Assembly: GCF_007753095.1 (NCBI RefSeq)
Contig: NZ_CP036348.1
Span: 5,681,411 to 5,745,410 of the forward strand
Source: Rosistilla carotiformis
Lineage (GTDB): Bacteria; Planctomycetota; Planctomycetia; Pirellulales; Pirellulaceae
Length of the DNA stretch: 64,000 nucleotides
Reading direction: 5' to 3'
Shown: positions 60,906 through 64,000 of the stretch, in pieces
Position numbering within the stretch: position 1 is the stretch's first letter
Layout: each line of letters begins with the position of its first letter
Position numbers and translations under genes: made by a program
Notes under the pieces: generated by a model
What the model was told of the DNA's origin: nothing
Databases searched by the model: none
Seen by the model: only the letters and a program-made list of their open reading frames with translations

Positions 60906-62084
60906 TCACTGCAATGCGCTCAATTGAACCAGTTCCTTCGGGCCAAGGTCGCCGTTTGCCTCGATAGCACGGCGTTCCAACTCTGGATCGACCAGATTGT
61001 AGTGCACATCGCGTTGGCGTGCCTGGTACCCAATTTCTTCAATCGATTCGCGAATTCGACGCAGCGATTGGTAATGAACCGTCCCCGCTTCGGCCACGAC
61101 GTTCTCTTCGATCATCAAGCTGCCCATGTCGTTTGCACCGTACAGCAACGCCAGCTGACCGATCTTCGAACCCTGCGTCACCCAGCTGCTTTGAATGTTG
61201 GGGATGTTGTCCAGGAACAGCCGCGCCACCGCTTGCATCTTCAGATATTCGAACGATCCCGCCGGCGCGATGTGAGCCATCTCGGTATGTTCGGGTTGAA
61301 AGGTCCAACAGATGAACGCCGTGAAGCCTCCCGTTTCGTCCTGCACCTGACGCAACCGGTCGAGGTGTTCGATCCGTTCGGCGAGCGTTTCGACATGCCC
61401 AAACATCATCGTTGCCGAACTGATCCCGCCCAGTTCGTGCCACACGCGCATCACGTTCAACCAGTCGTCGGTCATCACCTTGCCGCGCGTGATCTCCGAC
61501 CGGACGCGGTCGACCAAAATTTCGGCGCCGCCGCCGGGCAAGCTGCCCAGGCCGGCTGCCTTCAACCGACTCAAGACCTCTCGCAACGACAGGTTGTTGA
61601 CTTTCGTGAAGTGATGGATCTCGGGAGGACTGAATCCGTGGACGTTGATGCTGGGGTAGTTCGTGACGATGTCCTGCAGCAGTTCTTCGTACCAGTCCAG
61701 TTTGTACTTCGGGTGCAGGCCTCCTTGCATCAGGATCTGATTGCCCCCCAATTGCACCGTCTCGGCCACTTTTTGCAGCAGTTCTTCCCGCGGCAGCACG
61801 TAACCTTCGTCACTCTTGGGGCCCCGGTAGAACGCGCAGAAATCGCAGACCGCGGTGCAGACGTTGGTGTAGTTGATGTTGCGATCGATGTTGTAGGTTC
61901 GATACGGCTCGGGATGCAGGCGTCGCGTGATCGCATCGGCAGCCGCCCCCAGCTTGGCCAGCGACAGGTCGTCGGTCTGCAACAGATGCAATCCTTCCTC
62001 GAAGCTAATCCGATCGCCCGCGACCGCTTTGTCGAGAATCGCTTGCGTTTTGGCTTGAGGTTGCGTTGTCGATCCGCTGGACAT
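60906..62084 (-). CDS. mqnC: Cyclic dehypoxanthinyl futalosine synthase (radical SAM)
   Basis: A 392-residue radical SAM enzyme of the futalosine menaquinone pathway. The cluster motif CTAVCDFCAFY follows YNIDRNINYTN; other family segments are GGNQILMQGGLHPKYKLDWYE, HGFSPPEIHHFTK, LPGGGAEILVDRVR, MFGHVETLAERIEH and TAFICWTFQPEHTE. It cyclises dehypoxanthine futalosine. ATG 62084 was chosen, with AAAGG placed upstream; a longer frame to 62150 exists. mqnA lies 97 bases upstream on the same strand. Confidence 0.95.
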   Translation of the reverse strand: MSSGSTTQPQAKTQAILDKAVAGDRISFEEGLHLLQTDDLSLAKLGAAADAITRRLHPEPYRTYNIDRNINYTNVCTAVCDFCAFYRGPKSDEGYVLPREELLQKVAETVQLGGNQILMQGGLHPKYKLDWYEELLQDIVTNYPSINVHGFSPPEIHHFTKVNNLSLREVLSRLKAAGLGSLPGGGAEILVDRVRSEITRGKVMTDDWLNVMRVWHELGGISSATMMFGHVETLAERIEHLDRLRQVQDETGGFTAFICWTFQPEHTEMAHIAPAGSFEYLKMQAVARLFLDNIPNIQSSWVTQGSKIGQLALLYGANDMGSLMIEENVVAEAGTVHYQSLRRIRESIEEIGYQARQRDVHYNLVDPELERRAIEANGDLGPKELVQLSALQ

Positions 62085-62181
62085 GGGAACCTTTCTTCTG
62101 CGTTGGTCGTTGCGTGGAAGGAAATCGATTGGTCGAGGTGATTTGTTCAATTTGGCGGCCGAGCCGTCGGCTGGTCTTTCG

Positions 62182-62952
62182 CTAGGAAGCGATCAGCCCC
62201 AGTTCGGTCGCTTTGGCGCGATACAGCTCCAGTCCTTGGCGTTCTTCGTCGCCGAGAGTGAAGTGGAGATAACGGGAAAGATACGCGAAACAGTCGCTGA
62301 CTGTCAGCCCATGCGTCCCCGCGTGTTCGGTCGCCAGTTGCTGCAAGTGCTCCATCCCCGCATCGCGGCAGTGCTGCAACGCGTCGGCAAGTTCGCGATG
62401 GTCGACGCCGCGGCGGCCGATCCACATCGCAAACACAAACGGCAGCTTGCTCCAACTGCACCAGCGATCCCCCAGGTCCCATATCTCTTGATACAGTCCC
62501 GTCGTCGGGTGCATCGCTCGATCGCCGATCAATAAGACGGCGTCGGTCGAAAGGGTATCGGGGCTGGCGTCGATCGGCAGCGGGTGCAGTTCGGGGGTCA
62601 GCCCATACTGTTGCTTCAAAAGCACTTGGACCAGCGCCGCGCTGGTCCGGCTGCCTTCATCCAGCGCGAGCGTCTTGATCTCGGGGACCGGCACACGGCT
62701 CAACAGTCGCACGCTCCAAACCGGTCCGCGACAGGCGATGCAGGCGTCCGAAACGATCTCGTAATCGTCGGCGTGACGGAAATATTCGACCGAAGGAATC
62801 AGGGCGACATCCAACTGACCGGCGTGCAATTGGTCAGCCAATCGGCTGGGAAGATCGAAGACAACCTCCGCTCCCGGCAACCGTTTTTCGATTCCATAGA
62901 CCAACGGCTTGGTGTTCAGATAAGAGACCGCACCGATGCGAAGTTTGTCCAT
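62182..62952 (-). CDS. mqnA: Chorismate dehydratase
   Basis: A 256-residue MqnA, which converts chorismate to 3-enolpyruvyl-benzoate, the first step of the futalosine pathway. Motifs: KLRIGAVSYLNTKPL at the start, DLPSRLADQLHAGQLDVALIPSVEY, LALDEGSRTSAALVQ, LLIGDRAM and WCSWSKLPFVFAMW. It has the periplasmic-binding-protein-like fold without a signal. ATG 62952 starts the family-conserved part; the frame extends to 63048 without homology. Same operon direction as mqnC. Confidence 0.95.
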   Translation of the reverse strand: MDKLRIGAVSYLNTKPLVYGIEKRLPGAEVVFDLPSRLADQLHAGQLDVALIPSVEYFRHADDYEIVSDACIACRGPVWSVRLLSRVPVPEIKTLALDEGSRTSAALVQVLLKQQYGLTPELHPLPIDASPDTLSTDAVLLIGDRAMHPTTGLYQEIWDLGDRWCSWSKLPFVFAMWIGRRGVDHRELADALQHCRDAGMEHLQQLATEHAGTHGLTVSDCFAYLSRYLHFTLGDEERQGLELYRAKATELGLIAS

Positions 62953-63052
62953 GGAAGCGTCAGTTTTGGGTAAGGCAAGCGTGGGGATGGGATCGTGACG
63001 GCGGCGGATCGCGCGGCCGCAAGCCGCTGCAATGCTCCAGCCCGACATCCAA

Positions 63053-63763
63053 TTAACCGCACAGCTCGCCTTCCTTTAACACTTCGTGGAAGCCGAGCGT
63101 CCGCCAGACTTCGGGAACGTCGACCAGCACCGACGTGGCTTTGCCAGTCTTGGGGTGGCGGAAGACGATTTGGCGGGCATGCAAAGCGATCGGGCGTTTG
63201 CGTGGCTCCGTTGATTGTGGCCCAAAATCGATTTGACTGCCATACAGGCTATCGCCGACGATCGGAAATCCACGGTGCGCCGCCTGCAGTCGGATCTGGT
63301 GGGTGCGACCGGTTTCCAGCCCGATCCGCAAGCAGGAGAGATCCCCCACGCTGGCGACCAGCTCGTAATTTAAGATCGCTTGCTTCGCCTCGGGGTGCTC
63401 CGCGTCGACAATCTCCGCCTCGGCGCGGTCCGAAATTTTCCGCATCCAATCGCGCCAAGTCCCCGTCGGTTCGGTGGGCGTTCCGGAGACGATCGCGACG
63501 TAAGTCTTTTCGATCTTCCGCGATTGGAATTGAGCGCAGAACTGCTTGGTTGCCGCTCGCGTCTTGCCGATCAGGACCGCTCCGCTGACCGGGCGGTCGA
63601 TGCGATGAGGCATCCCCACGTAGGGGGACTCTTCGCCGCTCCTCTGCTTGAAAAATTCCAGCAGCTGGATCTCCAGCGATTCGACACCTCGTGCGGCGGT
63701 GGTCAGCAGCCCATTGGGCTTATTCACCACCAGCGCGTAATTGTCTTCCCAGATAACGTCCAT
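63053..63763 (-). CDS. RluA-family pseudouridine synthase
   Basis: A 236-residue synthase without an S4 domain. The catalytic motif is MPHRIDRPVSG (Asp of HRxDxxxSG), preceded by VVNKPNGLL and followed by KTYVAIVSG, ETGRTHQIRLQAAHRGFPIVGD and the C-terminal ALHARQIVFRHP. It isomerises specific uridines in rRNA or tRNA; the target cannot be set from sequence. It is about 100 bases upstream of mqnA on the same strand. Confidence 0.93.
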   Translation of the reverse strand: MDVIWEDNYALVVNKPNGLLTTAARGVESLEIQLLEFFKQRSGEESPYVGMPHRIDRPVSGAVLIGKTRAATKQFCAQFQSRKIEKTYVAIVSGTPTEPTGTWRDWMRKISDRAEAEIVDAEHPEAKQAILNYELVASVGDLSCLRIGLETGRTHQIRLQAAHRGFPIVGDSLYGSQIDFGPQSTEPRKRPIALHARQIVFRHPKTGKATSVLVDVPEVWRTLGFHEVLKEGELCG

Positions 63764-63784
63764 CGTCGCTCCACCGGTCTCTTT

Positions 63785-64000
63785 CTAAGGTACAAGCACC
63801 GAGAAGTCGGCGAAGCGTTGATAGATCAGCAGCACGATCGCGATCAGCACCAAGCCGGCGGGGACCGCAAAACGCCATGGGGTCATGTCGACGGCACCCA
63901 CATCCTCTTGCACGAACTCCGTCTTGCGCGGCCAGATTTCGCCGATCACCAGCATCAGGATCACCAACCAAGCGAAGACACATCCCAAGAAATGGAACTC
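63785..64000 (-). CDS. C-terminal end of a membrane transporter (probably sodium:solute symporter)
   Basis: An open frame entering from the right edge gives 71 residues with two membrane helices ([18 protein letters not shown] and [18 protein letters not shown]) joined by [19 protein letters not shown]. This loop and the two-helix end resemble the C-termini of SSS-type sodium/sugar symporters. The start lies outside the window; a TTG at 63988 is inside the first helix and is not a credible start. Confidence 0.5.
   Translation of the reverse strand, partial: EFHFLGCVFAWLVILMLVIGEIWPRKTEFVQEDVGAVDMTPWRFAVPAGLVLIAIVLLIYQRFADFSVLVP

Noticed and set aside
60924-62141. 405-codon plus-strand frame opposite mqnC
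   Set aside because: mqnC is unambiguous by its radical SAM motif; the plus-strand frame has no recognisable content.
1-64000. tRNA genes, rRNA genes and CRISPR arrays
   Set aside because: Intergenic stretches were scanned for the T-arm consensus, rRNA signatures and regularly spaced repeats; none was found.

Overview
The window reads as chromosomal DNA of a planctomycete, probably of the Pirellulaceae (Rhodopirellula/Rosistilla-like). The clues are a DUF1559 major-pilin-like protein beside a small lipoprotein, an RDD protein starting with the planctomycete NPYASP-type motif, a beta-RFAP synthase of the tetrahydromethanopterin C1 pathway, futalosine-pathway menaquinone genes, a 60-residue basic protein of a type seen in planctomycetes, an enlarged ribosomal protein L17 and a moderately high GC content. 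These assignments come from reading the sequence; no database search was run.

Bases 1-20602 are a secondary-metabolite locus. On the minus strand lie a MacB/LolD-type ABC exporter (ATPase cut by the window edge, FtsX-type permease) and an SDR epimerase/dehydrogenase. Divergently, four overlapping or near-abutting genes encode an assembly line: FAAL-ACP-KS-DH-cMT-ER-KR-ACP (2915 aa), KS-DH-ACP (1022 aa), TubC-type docking-C-A-PCP (1130 aa), and a fusion of two ketoacyl synthase III folds of which only the first keeps its catalytic triad. Neither KS module has an acyltransferase domain and there is no thioesterase. The parts suggest a fatty acid activated by FAAL, extended and alpha-methylated, amidated to an amino acid (pocket residues suggest a basic one) and released by the KAS III-like didomain. 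This is the best candidate for an undescribed system here.

Bases 20607-23988 hold housekeeping genes: RFAP synthase, DUF952, an amidohydrolase possibly of the futalosine pathway, and an alkyladenine DNA glycosylase whose start codon overlaps that of the divergent amidohydrolase. Bases 24556-27379 are the alpha operon rpsM-rpsK-rpoA-rplQ, without rpsD, with a strong hairpin in every spacer. Then come an RDD protein, a TrkA-type potassium channel, a conserved protein of unknown function, folA and nrdJ (B12-dependent ribonucleotide reductase). The nrdJ leader folds as a three-way junction with two GNRA-capped hairpins, and a tandem hairpin/terminator separates nrdJ from folA.

Bases 35500-46876 carry a zinc-finger membrane protein, a thioredoxin-like protein, an aminoacyl-tRNA-protein transferase, the ABC-F protein Uup, a lipoprotein, ppnP, a response regulator-HDOD protein, an unannotated 39-aa membrane peptide with a strong Shine-Dalgarno site, and lutABC for lactate oxidation. 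Bases 46877-51000 are more accessory: a repeat cluster, a lipoprotein/DUF1559 pair, a ParE remnant and a secreted glycosidase-like protein. Bases 51391-56087 are two coupled secreted amidohydrolases with three amidohydrolase folds, only one of which has metal ligands. The last part has a Kv-type channel, small proteins, a zinc alcohol dehydrogenase coupled to a putative molybdenum-carrier gene, an SLC13 transporter, mqnC, mqnA, an RluA-type pseudouridine synthase and the C-terminal end of a transporter. No rRNA, tRNA or CRISPR array was recognised.
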